Below, piece by piece: positions 1 through 6,433 of a stretch of 6,841 bases of DNA. Positions within the stretch are counted from its first letter, which is position 1; the number at the start of each line of letters is the position of its first letter. The DNA is from JBOGGN01 sp050744165 (GTDB lineage Bacteria > Actinomycetota > Acidimicrobiia > Acidimicrobiales > Palsa-688), in assembly GCA_050744165.1 (NCBI GenBank), contig JBOGGN010000042.1, positions 1 through 6,841 of the forward strand, given 5' to 3'. The notes below the pieces were generated by a model, which was not told the DNA's origin, searched no databases, and saw only the letters and a program-made list of their open reading frames with translations. The translations under genes and the position numbers were made by a program.

Positions 1-2202
1 CCGGCCGCTCGGCCCGCCAGCCGCGAGCGCGGCCGCCACGGTCTCCCGCAAGGAGGGCACCGAGCCTTGCGGCAGCCGGGTCATGGCGAGCACCAGGTCG
101 AGCTCCGCCTCCCCCGCCGGCGGCTGCCCCAAGGTGTGCAGCCCGCCCCGGATCTGGGCGTCCTTGAGCTCGCACAGGTACCCGTCGATATGCACGATGA
201 AGTCGTCGAAAGCGTCTCCCTCCGGCGCCGCCGTCACCCCCAGGTCCCGGTCCAGCGACGCCGACACGAGGAGCTCCCAGACCTGGCGCCGAATGGCCGG
301 CAACTTGGACGGGTCGAGTGAGGCCACCTGGGCGTAGCTGTCGAGCAGTCCTTCGAGGCGGGCCAGGTCGTCGTAGGTTTCGGCCCGGGTCATGGGTGGC
401 AGCAGGTGGTCGACGATGACAGCGTGGGCCCGGCGCTTGGCCTGAGTGCCCTCGCCCGGGTCGTTGACGACGAAGGGGTAGACGAGCGGCAGGTCGCCAA
501 GGGCAGCATCTGGGTAGCACGAGGACGACAGCCCCACGCCCTTGCCGGGCAGCCATTCGAGCGTCCCGTGCTTGCCCGCGTGGATCACGGCGTCGGCCCC
601 CCATCCCTCGTCCAGCCACCGGTAGAACCCCAGGTAGTGGTGCGTGGGGGCCAGGTCCGGGGAGTGGTAGACGGCGATCGGGTCCTCGCCGAACCCACGC
701 GGCGGCTGCACGGCGATGACGATGTGACCCAGATCCAGGCCTGCGAATACCAGGTCGCCGCCGGCCTCGTCCCGGTAGACCGTTCCGGGGGGCACCCCCC
801 ACGCATTTTCCAACTCCTCCTTGCGCGCCGCCGGCAGCCCCTGGAACCACCGTCGGTACGCATCGCTTGGCAGCCGCCCGGCCGCCCGGTGCAGCTGGGC
901 CGCGGTGAGCGTCTCACGCTCGTAGGAGAATGCGTCGATGAGCTCCGCCATCAGGGCGTCGCCGTCCTCGGGGATGCGGTCGACCCGGTAGCCGGCGTCG
1001 CGCAGCCGGTGCAGCAGGGCGACGACCGACGCCGGGGTGTCGAGCGCCACCGCGTTGCCGATGCGGCTGCGGCGGGTTGGGTAAGCGGACAGCACGATGG
1101 CCACTCGGCGCTCGGCCACCGGCACCCGGCGCAGCCCGGCCAGCCGTACCGTCACCCCGGCCACCCGGGCCACCCGATCGGCCACGGTGCGGTAGGCGCT
1201 GACCGGTGTGCCCAGGTCGTCGCCGTCGTCGACCACCTCCTTGAACGAGAACGGCACCGACACGATGCGCCCGTCGAACTCCGGGATGGCGACACTCATG
1301 GCAACATCCAGGGGGAAAAGGCCCCCCGGGTGGCCTTCCCAGTCCTCCCGAGGGCAAGTGGCGGCGGTGGCTTGGACGACGGGTACGCCGAGCTCAGCCA
1401 AAGACCCGGCGTCCCAGTCGCCGCCGTCGAGGCCGGCCGAGCCCGAAGCCAGCACGGTGGTGATGATGGCGTCGGGGTGGTGCCCGGCCAGCAGGTCGAG
1501 CGCCGGCACCCGGCCCCCCTCGGCCGGCCGCAGCGAGTAGCACCACACTGCCAGCGCCCGGGCCCCGCGGGCCTCAATGGCGTCGCACAAGTCGTCCACG
1601 AAACCGGTGTTGCCTCCGATCAGGTGTGCCCGATAGAAGACGACCGCCACCAGCGGTCCGTCGCGTCCCGGTGGCACCGCTTTCCGGGGTGGCACCGCTT
1701 TCCCGTGGTATGGACGGGTAATCGGTGCCACCCCTTGTTCGGCACGGGGGGCGCGGTAGACCCCGACGTCGGGAACCTCGACCGGCGGGTCGAAACCGAA
1801 CCCGCGGAAGAGCACGGTGTCGGCCACGAAGCGCAACAGGTGCTCCATGTTGGCCAGCCCTCCGTGCACCAGGTACTCGAAGGCTTGGGCCACGGTGGCG
1901 CTGGGGACGGTGGACAGGGCGGTCAGCTCGGCGTCGGGTGCCGCCTCGCCCCCGAAGGCCAGCAGCGGAATGTCCGCCTCGAGACACCGCCGGCGGAGGT
2001 CGTCGAACGGCTCCTGCCACGCCCGCCGGCCTCCAAGCAGGCGGACTAGTACCACCTCGACGCCCGCCAGATCGGAGTCGCCGGCGACGCCCGGGGACAA
2101 GGGGTTGGCGGCCCGCACCGGCGGGAAGCCCTCGGGGAAGGCTTCCAGCACTGAGCGCAGCGCCAGGATCTCGGTGTCGGCGGTGGTCATAAACAGGATC
2201 AC
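1..2202 (-). CDS. cobN: Cobaltochelatase large subunit CobN, N-terminal 734 codons (3' end outside window)
   Basis: CobN is the large, substrate-binding subunit of the ATP-dependent cobaltochelatase that inserts Co(II) into hydrogenobyrinic acid a,c-diamide in the cytoplasm; it belongs to the CobN/magnesium chelatase H family. The frame is open from 2202 to the window edge. Visible family blocks are an N-terminal strand ILFMTTADTEILALRS (residues 2-17), FYRAH (189-193) opening the main domain, RIGNAVALDTPAS (380-392), HSPDLAPTHHYLGFYRW (513-529) and the hallmark HAGKHGTLEWLPGK (541-554). Family members run to roughly 1,200-1,400 residues, so about half to 60% is present. I chose GTG 2202 over ATG 2190 because it restores the first beta strand, overlaps the cobQ stop as GTGA and has GGAGG ten bases upstream. 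Residues about 154-179 form an odd repeat-bearing linker with untypical codons (see the repeat at 1670-1734). The partner AAA+ chelatase subunits are not in the window. Confidence 0.96.
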   Translation of the reverse strand, partial: MILFMTTADTEILALRSVLEAFPEGFPPVRAANPLSPGVAGDSDLAGVEVVLVRLLGGRRAWQEPFDDLRRRCLEADIPLLAFGGEAAPDAELTALSTVPSATVAQAFEYLVHGGLANMEHLLRFVADTVLFRGFGFDPPVEVPDVGVYRAPRAEQGVAPITRPYHGKAVPPRKAVPPGRDGPLVAVVFYRAHLIGGNTGFVDDLCDAIEARGARALAVWCYSLRPAEGGRVPALDLLAGHHPDAIITTVLASGSAGLDGGDWDAGSLAELGVPVVQATAATCPREDWEGHPGGLFPLDVAMSVAIPEFDGRIVSVPFSFKEVVDDGDDLGTPVSAYRTVADRVARVAGVTVRLAGLRRVPVAERRVAIVLSAYPTRRSRIGNAVALDTPASVVALLHRLRDAGYRVDRIPEDGDALMAELIDAFSYERETLTAAQLHRAAGRLPSDAYRRWFQGLPAARKEELENAWGVPPGTVYRDEAGGDLVFAGLDLGHIVIAVQPPRGFGEDPIAVYHSPDLAPTHHYLGFYRWLDEGWGADAVIHAGKHGTLEWLPGKGVGLSSSCYPDAALGDLPLVYPFVVNDPGEGTQAKRRAHAVIVDHLLPPMTRAETYDDLARLEGLLDSYAQVASLDPSKLPAIRRQVWELLVSASLDRDLGVTAAPEGDAFDDFIVHIDGYLCELKDAQIRGGLHTLGQPPAGEAELDLVLAMTRLPQGSVPSLRETVAAALAAGGPSGR
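1670..1734. repeat. Short direct and inverted repeat cluster inside cobN
   Basis: GGTGGCACCGCTTTCC occurs at 1670-1685 and again at 1688-1703, an 18-bp period that keeps frame and gives KAVPPR/KAVPPG in CobN (residues 168-179). In addition GGGGTGGCACCG (1686-1697) and its exact reverse complement at 1723-1734 form 12-bp arms around a 25-base loop. The shared core GGTGSCACC is itself nearly palindromic and occurs three times (1670, 1688, 1724). The cluster lies in the linker before the FYRAH domain. Confidence 0.8.
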
Positions 2203-3713
2203 TGGAGCATCGCCTCCACGGCGGTCAGGTCGAGGTGGGCTTCGAGCAGGTCGGCCAGGCGGTCGATCTGGGACTCCCGAGCGGCGGCGAAGGACACGCC
2301 GGATGGGGCCCACTGCTTGCCCCGGCGGGCGCCTATCTCGGCCAAGAAGGCGTTGCGGAATCCGTCCTCCTCGAACAGCCCGTGCAGGGTGGTCCCCTTC
2401 AGGTCGCCCAGGTCGGTGCCGTCGCCAGCCGAGCCGTATGCGTCGTCCAGGGTGAGCCACGGCGGGGCCGGGGCGGGGCCGGCCGGGTGGGTGCGGCCGT
2501 GGTGGATCTGGTAGCCGCTGACCCGCGTGCCCTGTGCATGGCCACGGCGCTGGCGGGTCACCTTGGTGGCCTCGAAAACGGTGTCCACGGGCAGCCAGCC
2601 CAGGCCGGGGACCCGCTCCCGGCGACCAGATTCGATCGGGTCGTCGATCATGCGGCCCAACATCTGGTATCCGCCGCAAATGCCGAGCACCGTGGTGTGT
2701 CGCTGCCGGCGGGCCTCGGCAATGGCGTCGGGGAATCCGCGGCCGCGCAGCCACTCCAGGTCGGCCACTGTGGCCTTGGTGCCCGGCAGGATCACCAGGT
2801 CGGGGTCGCCGAGCGCCCCCCGGGTGTCCACCAGCCGGACGGTGACCCCGGGCTCGATGGCCAGGGCATCGAAATCGGTGAAGTTGGCGAGCCGGGGCAG
2901 CCTGATGGCGGCCACGTCGAGGGGGTCACGGTCGTCGCAAGCAGCGGCGGCTGCCGTCTGGTCGCCAGGCAGCGGTCGGGGCCGGTAGCCGTCGAGGGCC
3001 AGCGAGTCCTCGGCGTCCAAGGCGACGTCGTGAAGGTAAGGCAGCACCCCGACGGTGGGCACGCCGCAGCGCCGCTCCAGTTCCGCCGGGCCACCACCCA
3101 GGAGGTGCGGGTCGCCCCGCAACTTGTTGATGACGAACCCCTGCACCAGCGGCCGCAGGTCGTCGGGCAGGAGGGCCACGGTGCCGTACAGGGCGGCGAA
3201 CACACCGCCGCGGTCGATGTCCCCCACCACCACTGCCGGAAAGCCGGCCGCCCGGGCCACGGCGAGGTTGACCAGGTCGTGGTCGAGCAGGTTGATCTCG
3301 GCCGGGCTCCCGGCACCCTCGCAGATCACCACGTCGTAGCGGCGGCGGAGGTCGGCGAGGGCGTCGAGCACCAACCCCCGCAGGCGGGGCTTGGCCTGGT
3401 GGTAAGCGGCGGCGTCGAGGTGGGCCCAGGGGCGGCCGAGGACAACGACCTGCGAGGTTCGTTCGCCGGTGGGTTTCAGAAGGATCGGGTTCATGGCCAC
3501 CTCAGGCGTCGCCCGGGCGGCCAGGGCCTGGATGCCCTGGGCCCGGCCGATCTCATGGCCGGAGGGGGTGACGAAGGAGTTGAGGGCCATGTTCTGAGCC
3601 TTGAACGGGGCCACGGCCACTCCTTGGCGGGCCAGCAGCCGGCACAGGCCGGTGACCACGGTTGACTTGCCGGCATTGCTGGCCGTGCCGCACACCATCA
3701 GGCCGCCGGTCAT
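2199..3713 (-). CDS. cobQ: Cobyric acid synthase (glutamine-hydrolysing), CobQ/CbiP
   Basis: This enzyme amidates the b, d, e and g carboxylates of adenosylcobyrinic acid a,c-diamide, using glutamine and ATP, to give adenosylcobyric acid. At 504 residues it has normal family length. The N-terminal dethiobiotin-synthetase-like ATPase domain starts with the P-loop GTASNAGKST (9-18), followed by APFKAQNMALNS (35-46) and EIGRAQGIQALAA (54-66), all typical of CobQ. The C-terminal class I glutamine amidotransferase domain has the nucleophile in GICGGYQMLG (C346), the GYQIHHGRT block (400-408) and the catalytic histidine in LHGLFEEDGFRNAFL (H444). The ATG overlaps the cobC stop as ATGA and is preceded by GGAGGG at 3727-3722, so the start is well supported. 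The stop overlaps the cobN GTG. A Pro/Ala-rich stretch near residues 410-419 looks like a surface loop. No key residue is missing. Confidence 0.98.
   Translation of the reverse strand: MTGGLMVCGTASNAGKSTVVTGLCRLLARQGVAVAPFKAQNMALNSFVTPSGHEIGRAQGIQALAARATPEVAMNPILLKPTGERTSQVVVLGRPWAHLDAAAYHQAKPRLRGLVLDALADLRRRYDVVICEGAGSPAEINLLDHDLVNLAVARAAGFPAVVVGDIDRGGVFAALYGTVALLPDDLRPLVQGFVINKLRGDPHLLGGGPAELERRCGVPTVGVLPYLHDVALDAEDSLALDGYRPRPLPGDQTAAAAACDDRDPLDVAAIRLPRLANFTDFDALAIEPGVTVRLVDTRGALGDPDLVILPGTKATVADLEWLRGRGFPDAIAEARRQRHTTVLGICGGYQMLGRMIDDPIESGRRERVPGLGWLPVDTVFEATKVTRQRRGHAQGTRVSGYQIHHGRTHPAGPAPAPPWLTLDDAYGSAGDGTDLGDLKGTTLHGLFEEDGFRNAFLAEIGARRGKQWAPSGVSFAAARESQIDRLADLLEAHLDLTAVEAMLQ
2213..2217 (-). 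promoter_or_regulatory. Ribosome binding site deciding the cobN start
   Basis: GGAGG lies inside the last codons of cobQ, ten bases before GTG 2202. It is 22 bases from the in-frame ATG at 2190, too far to serve it. This supports GTG 2202 as the cobN start. Confidence 0.6.
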
Positions 3714-4687
3714 GGGACCCGCCCTCCGTCAGCGCCACCCTGCCCGACGGGCTGGCCAGCCAACTCGGCCGCAGCTTTGAAGGGCGCCAGCTGACCGAGG
3801 GCCGATTCCAGCCGGTCCAGCTCGTCGTGGTCGGGTACCGCGATGCGCACCGTGGCCGGCATCCCGAAGCTGGCACAATCCCGCACCAAGATGCCGTGGC
3901 GGGCCAAGGCGTCGCGCAGGCCCGGTGCCTCCACCAGTACCCAGTTGGCATCCGATGGGGCCGGGGCCAGGCCGTGGTCCCGCAGGACATCCACCAGGTC
4001 GCGGCGTAGTCCAGCCACGGCGCGCTGCCACTTGTCCAGCTCCACGGTGGCCAGGAGGTCGGACAGGGCGGCGGCAGCCAGGCCGTTGACCGCCCACCGC
4101 GGCTGGCGGGCGGTCAGCCGGGCGATCAGGCCGGGATCGGCCAGAACGTAGCCAACCCGCAGACCGGGGCAGGCCAGCAACTTGGTCAGCGAGCCCACCA
4201 CCGCGGCCGCCCCCCCTTCGATGTCGCCGCGGGTCCAGGTGCCGGTGGCCAGGGGCCAGAAGGCCTCGTCCCACACGCCGGCCCGGGCCTCGGGCGGCGC
4301 CAGGCGTCCACTCGGGTTGTGCGGGTTGGACCGCCACCGGGGCCCGCTCGGGTCGAGGCCGGGGAGATGGCGGCGGTAGAGGGAGAAGTCCGGTTCGTCG
4401 ACCCAACCCGGTCCCAGCTCGGCCGCCACCAGGGCAATGGCCTCGGCACCCCCGTTGGTGAGCAGGAGCCGCTCAGGGGCCCTTCCCATGGCGCCCGCCA
4501 GCGCCGCGGTGGCGGCCGCGTGATCTGGGTAGCGGCCTAGGGCGTCGAGGTGGCGGGCCAAGACGGGCATTGGGTCCGGGGCCACGGGGTTGAGGCTGGC
4601 CGACAGGTCGAGCACCTGGCGGGGGTCGATTCCCAAGGCGGCGGCCAGCCGGGCGCCGTCGCCGCCGTGCACCCCAGCCGCGATCAT
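3710..4687 (-). CDS. cobC: CobC: PLP-dependent L-threonine-O-3-phosphate decarboxylase-like protein (compact form)
   Basis: This fold-type I PLP enzyme of the class I/II aminotransferase superfamily probably makes (R)-1-amino-2-propanol O-2-phosphate, the linker used by CbiB, from threonine phosphate. It matches the Pseudomonas/mycobacterial CobC, equivalent to Salmonella CobD, not Salmonella CobC. Visible motifs are HGGDG (7-11), DLSASLNPVAP (27-37), the TNGGAEAI turn (77-84), FSLYRRH (101-107), NPHNPSGR (121-128), WDEAF (139-143) with the pyridine-contacting Asp140, the PLP-lysine block GSLTKLLACPGLRVGY (165-180, Lys169), and VRIAV (280-284) with the substrate-carboxylate Arg281. At 325 residues it is shorter than the roughly 360 usual in the family; FSLY-to-NPHNP and SGR-to-DEAF are both contracted. 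The start is ATG 4687, with GGGAG six bases upstream. The frame is open further upstream, but that part lies over cbiB and has no homology. Substrate assignment rests on context as well as motifs. Confidence 0.9.
   Translation of the reverse strand: MIAAGVHGGDGARLAAALGIDPRQVLDLSASLNPVAPDPMPVLARHLDALGRYPDHAAATAALAGAMGRAPERLLLTNGGAEAIALVAAELGPGWVDEPDFSLYRRHLPGLDPSGPRWRSNPHNPSGRLAPPEARAGVWDEAFWPLATGTWTRGDIEGGAAAVVGSLTKLLACPGLRVGYVLADPGLIARLTARQPRWAVNGLAAAALSDLLATVELDKWQRAVAGLRRDLVDVLRDHGLAPAPSDANWVLVEAPGLRDALARHGILVRDCASFGMPATVRIAVPDHDELDRLESALGQLAPFKAAAELAGQPVGQGGADGGRVP
3722..3727 (-). promoter_or_regulatory. Ribosome binding site of cobQ
   Basis: GGAGGG lies within the last codons of cobC. 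The GGAGG core is nine bases before the ATG at 3713. It is one of the clearest Shine-Dalgarno sequences in the window and agrees with coupled translation across the ATGA overlap. Confidence 0.6.
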
Positions 4688-4734
4688 GCCCGGCTCCCGC
4701 CGGCTCGGACCGCGAGCACCCCGGCTGCGATCAT
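4684..4734 (-). other. 16-codon ORF between cbiB and cobC, made by a tandem duplication
   Basis: The ORF reads MIAAGVLAVRAGGSRA followed by TGA. Its ATG overlaps the cbiB stop as ATGA (4734-4731), and its TGA overlaps the cobC ATG as ATGA (4687-4684). It has its own GGGAG ribosome binding site (4745-4741), six bases upstream. The peptide tail AGVLAVRAGGSRA is a near copy of the CbiB C-terminus AGVLAARARGSRA, and its first five residues, MIAAG, equal the start of CobC. It therefore looks like the product of duplicating the cbiB/cobC junction. Translation would keep ribosomes moving from cbiB to cobC. A stable peptide with its own function is unlikely. I cannot tell from sequence whether it is translated. 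Confidence 0.45.
4694..4698 (-). promoter_or_regulatory. Ribosome binding site of cobC (duplicated copy at 4741-4745)
   Basis: GGGAG stands six bases before the cobC ATG at 4687. An identical GGGAG with identical spacing stands before the ATG at 4734, because this site lies inside the 47-bp tandem repeat. The operon therefore carries two equivalent initiation signals here, only the downstream one leading into cobC. Confidence 0.6.
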
Positions 4735-5648
4735 GCCCGGCTCCCGCGGGCTCGGGCGGCGAGCACGCCGGCCGCAGCCAGGCCCGCGGCCAGGGCCAGG
4801 CCCACGTCCTGCGACAAGCGGATGGCGGCGGCGATATCGGCTGTTTCGGGAGACCGGCCGCTGCCGAGGGAGGCTCGCAGCTCCGGCCGTGGTGGGTTGC
4901 CATAGAAATTGACGCCGCCCAGCCTGAGGCCCAAGGCGGCGGCAAAAGCCGCTTCCGCGACCCCGCTGTTCGGTGAGGGATGGCTGCTGGCATCACGGCG
5001 CACGGTGCGCCACACCTCGACCGCCAGGGACGGGCGAACCGCGGCCACCAGCATCGCTGTCGCCCGGGCCGGCACCCAGGCGGCCAGATCATCGAGGCGG
5101 GCGCTGGCCCACCCGTAGCGCTCATAGCGTGCCGAGTGGTGGCCCACCATGGCGTCCATGGTGTTGACCGCCCGGTAGCCGAGCGCCCCTGGCGCCCCGG
5201 CGGCTGCGCCCCACAGGGCGGGGGCCACCACGGCGTCGACGGTGTTCTCGGCCAGCGACTCCACCACCGCCCGGGCGATCTCTTTCTCGTCGAGCGCGGA
5301 CGGGTCCCGGCCCACGAGGGCCGGCAGGAGGCGGCGCGCCGCCTCTAGGTCACCGGCACCGAGGGCGCGCTCCACTTCGGCTGCGGCGTCGGCGAGGGCT
5401 CGCCCGGCGACCGCCAGGTAGGTGCCCACCACGGTGGAGGAGACCACGGCGCCGGCGGCCAGTCCGGCTGCCGACCCTGCCGCGGCGTGAATGACGCCGC
5501 GGCCGGGCTGGTCGGCGTAGCACCACCGTTCGAAGCCCCGCATCGCCCGACCGAACAAGGACACCGGGTGCGGCGTCAGCGGCGGCTCGCCGAGGGCCCG
5601 GTCAGCGAGGACCCCCGCGGCGGCGCCAAGAGCGCGATTGGTCACCAT
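4731..5648 (-). CDS. cbiB: Adenosylcobinamide-phosphate synthase CbiB (CobD in the Pseudomonas scheme)
   Basis: This membrane protein condenses adenosylcobyric acid with aminopropanol phosphate to give adenosylcobinamide phosphate. From ATG 5648 it has 305 residues, normal for the family. Family blocks are ADRALGEPPLTPHPVSLFGR (15-34), LVGRDPSALDEKEI (111-124), VESLAENTVDAVVAPALW (129-146), GYRAVNTMDAMVGHHSARY (157-175), YGWASARLDDLAAWVPAR (178-195), SHPSPNSGVAEAAFAAALG (222-240) and GGVNFYGNPP (244-253). Hydrophobic segments near 58-85, 136-156, 187-213 and 280-298 fit an inner-membrane protein. The start is ambiguous: an in-frame ATG at 5684 (and GTG at 5681) overlaps the cobS stop and would add 12 residues that repeat as NRPDRRIGPMVK/T. 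I prefer 5648 because homology begins just after it, but coupling favours 5684. No clear Shine-Dalgarno precedes either. Its stop overlaps the next start as ATGA. Confidence 0.96.
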   Translation of the reverse strand: MVTNRALGAAAGVLADRALGEPPLTPHPVSLFGRAMRGFERWCYADQPGRGVIHAAAGSAAGLAAGAVVSSTVVGTYLAVAGRALADAAAEVERALGAGDLEAARRLLPALVGRDPSALDEKEIARAVVESLAENTVDAVVAPALWGAAAGAPGALGYRAVNTMDAMVGHHSARYERYGWASARLDDLAAWVPARATAMLVAAVRPSLAVEVWRTVRRDASSHPSPNSGVAEAAFAAALGLRLGGVNFYGNPPRPELRASLGSGRSPETADIAAAIRLSQDVGLALAAGLAAAGVLAARARGSRA

Positions 5649-5709
5649 CGGGCCGATGCGACGATCAGGCCGATTCTTCACCATCGGGCCGATGCGACGA
5701 TCAGGCCGA
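5642..5709. repeat. 36-bp tandem duplication across the cobS/cbiB junction
   Basis: A perfect 32-bp match, 5642-5673 and 5678-5709, is repeated at a 36-base period with the 4-base spacer TTCT. On the minus strand each copy codes for the last residues of CobS (GLIVASARW plus stop) and contains the ATGGTGA start/stop overlap. Because 36 is a multiple of three, both ATGs (5684 and 5648) are in frame with cbiB. Each copy also holds the quasi-palindrome ATCGGGCCGAT next to the start codon. The absence of any mismatch in the 32 bp suggests a recent event. Confidence 0.9.
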
Positions 5710-6433
5710 CTGTTTCTGCGATGACGCCGGCAGCCCCGAGGACGTCGCCCGTGTAACCGCCGAGCTTGCGCTGCGCCTGCCAGGCCACCAGCGCTCCCGC
5801 CGTCACCCCGGCCAGCACCGCCGCTGGGCCGACGACGGGCCGCCAGAAGCCAGCCAACACCACCGCGCTCGCGCCTCCCAGGGCCACCGCGAGCTTTGGC
5901 GGCCGGCCGAGAAAGGCGCTCACCAGCCCGGTCGGGCCTCGCCGGGCATAGGGAAGGGCCCACATGATCGCCGCCATCAGCGTGCGAGAGGCGCACCACA
6001 GCCCGGCCAGCAGCAGCGGCGCAGGCCGGACGGAGACAAAGACAGCCCCGCGGGCCATCAGTACCGTCGCTCCGACGGCGACCGCGAAGGCGCCGACCCC
6101 GGGTGTCGCCATCACCTCGAGGCGGCGCTGGCGATCGAGGTGGGCGAGCAACCCATCGGCGCTGTCGAGAAGGCCGTCGAAATGCAGCATCCCGGTCAAT
6201 CCCAGGTCGGCGGCCACAAGGAGAACTGCGACGACAATCGGCGCCCATTCCTTGGCCGTCACCCACCAGGCAAGGCCGAGCGCAAGTCCCATGGCTGCCC
6301 CAACGACCGGGAACCATTCCACGGCGCGCCGATCGGGCAAAGCCGCCCCGCCGAAGGGAGTGAGGAACGCCAGCGCCGCCCGCCACCCCCGCCCCGGCGT
6401 CGGATCCACCATCGGCGGCTGTCCCGCCGTCAT
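5678..6433 (-). CDS. cobS: Adenosylcobinamide-GDP ribazoletransferase (cobalamin 5'-phosphate synthase), CobS/CobV
   Basis: This integral membrane enzyme of the CobS/CobV family joins adenosylcobinamide-GDP to alpha-ribazole (or its phosphate), the last assembly step of the nucleotide loop. It is not the AAA+ chelatase subunit also called CobS in Pseudomonas nomenclature. Length is 251 residues, normal for the family. Diagnostic blocks are WFPVVGAAMG (40-49), the acidic motif TGMLHFDGLLDSADGL (80-95, with D86, D90 and D93 as likely metal ligands), RRLEVMATPGVGAFAV (103-118), GGYTGDVLGA (225-234) and the end block AETVGLIVAS (239-248). Hydrophobic segments near 44-60, 64-80, 110-132, 138-160, 181-216 and 230-247 fit a multi-pass inner-membrane protein. 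The ATG overlaps the cobU stop as ATGA. I see no Shine-Dalgarno, so initiation probably depends on coupling to cobU. The C-terminal nine codons and stop lie in the duplicated segment. Confidence 0.97.
   Translation of the reverse strand: MTAGQPPMVDPTPGRGWRAALAFLTPFGGAALPDRRAVEWFPVVGAAMGLALGLAWWVTAKEWAPIVVAVLLVAADLGLTGMLHFDGLLDSADGLLAHLDRQRRLEVMATPGVGAFAVAVGATVLMARGAVFVSVRPAPLLLAGLWCASRTLMAAIMWALPYARRGPTGLVSAFLGRPPKLAVALGGASAVVLAGFWRPVVGPAAVLAGVTAGALVAWQAQRKLGGYTGDVLGAAGVIAETVGLIVASARW

Larger units (their letters stand above)
4669..4762. repeat. 47-bp imperfect tandem duplication across the cbiB/cobC junction
   Basis: Copy A is 4669-4715 and copy B 4716-4762, with 42 of 47 bases identical by my count. 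The identical core is 21 bp (4680-4700 and 4727-4747). Each copy contains GGGAG, the six-base spacer and an ATGA stop/start overlap. Weaker similarity continues past 4762 into the coding end of cbiB (CbiB residues about 290-298), hinting at a partial third copy. The 47-base period is not a multiple of three, so the two ATGs are in different frames, which is what creates the 16-codon ORF. Confidence 0.85.

Noticed and set aside
1686..1734. Inverted repeat as a transcription terminator
   Set aside because: It lies inside the open cobN frame, has a 25-base loop and is not followed by a T-run.
1574..2020. Possible frameshift or broken cobN, suggested by several short minus-strand ORFs between 585 and 2020
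   Set aside because: The cobN frame, with codons starting at positions divisible by three, is open from 2202 to 1. Motifs near 1626, 1062, 951 and 573 are all in that one frame. The short ORFs are shadows.
406..2049. Long plus-strand ORF of 547 codons opposite cobN
   Set aside because: It has low-complexity composition and no recognisable domain, and lies wholly antisense to a frame carrying clear CobN motifs. Long antisense ORFs are usual in DNA this GC-rich.
2235..3665. Plus-strand ORF of 476 codons opposite cobQ
   Set aside because: It mirrors the cobQ coding frame and has no domain of its own; it is a composition artefact.
3710..5125. Extended 471-codon version of cobC
   Set aside because: The extra N-terminal part overlaps cbiB out of frame and has no homology. 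ATG 4687 has a ribosome binding site and begins directly before the HGGDG family motif.
5642..5709. CRISPR or attachment-site reading of the 32-bp repeats
   Set aside because: There are only two copies with a 4-base spacer, both coding, and no integrase or cas gene nearby. A tandem duplication explains them.
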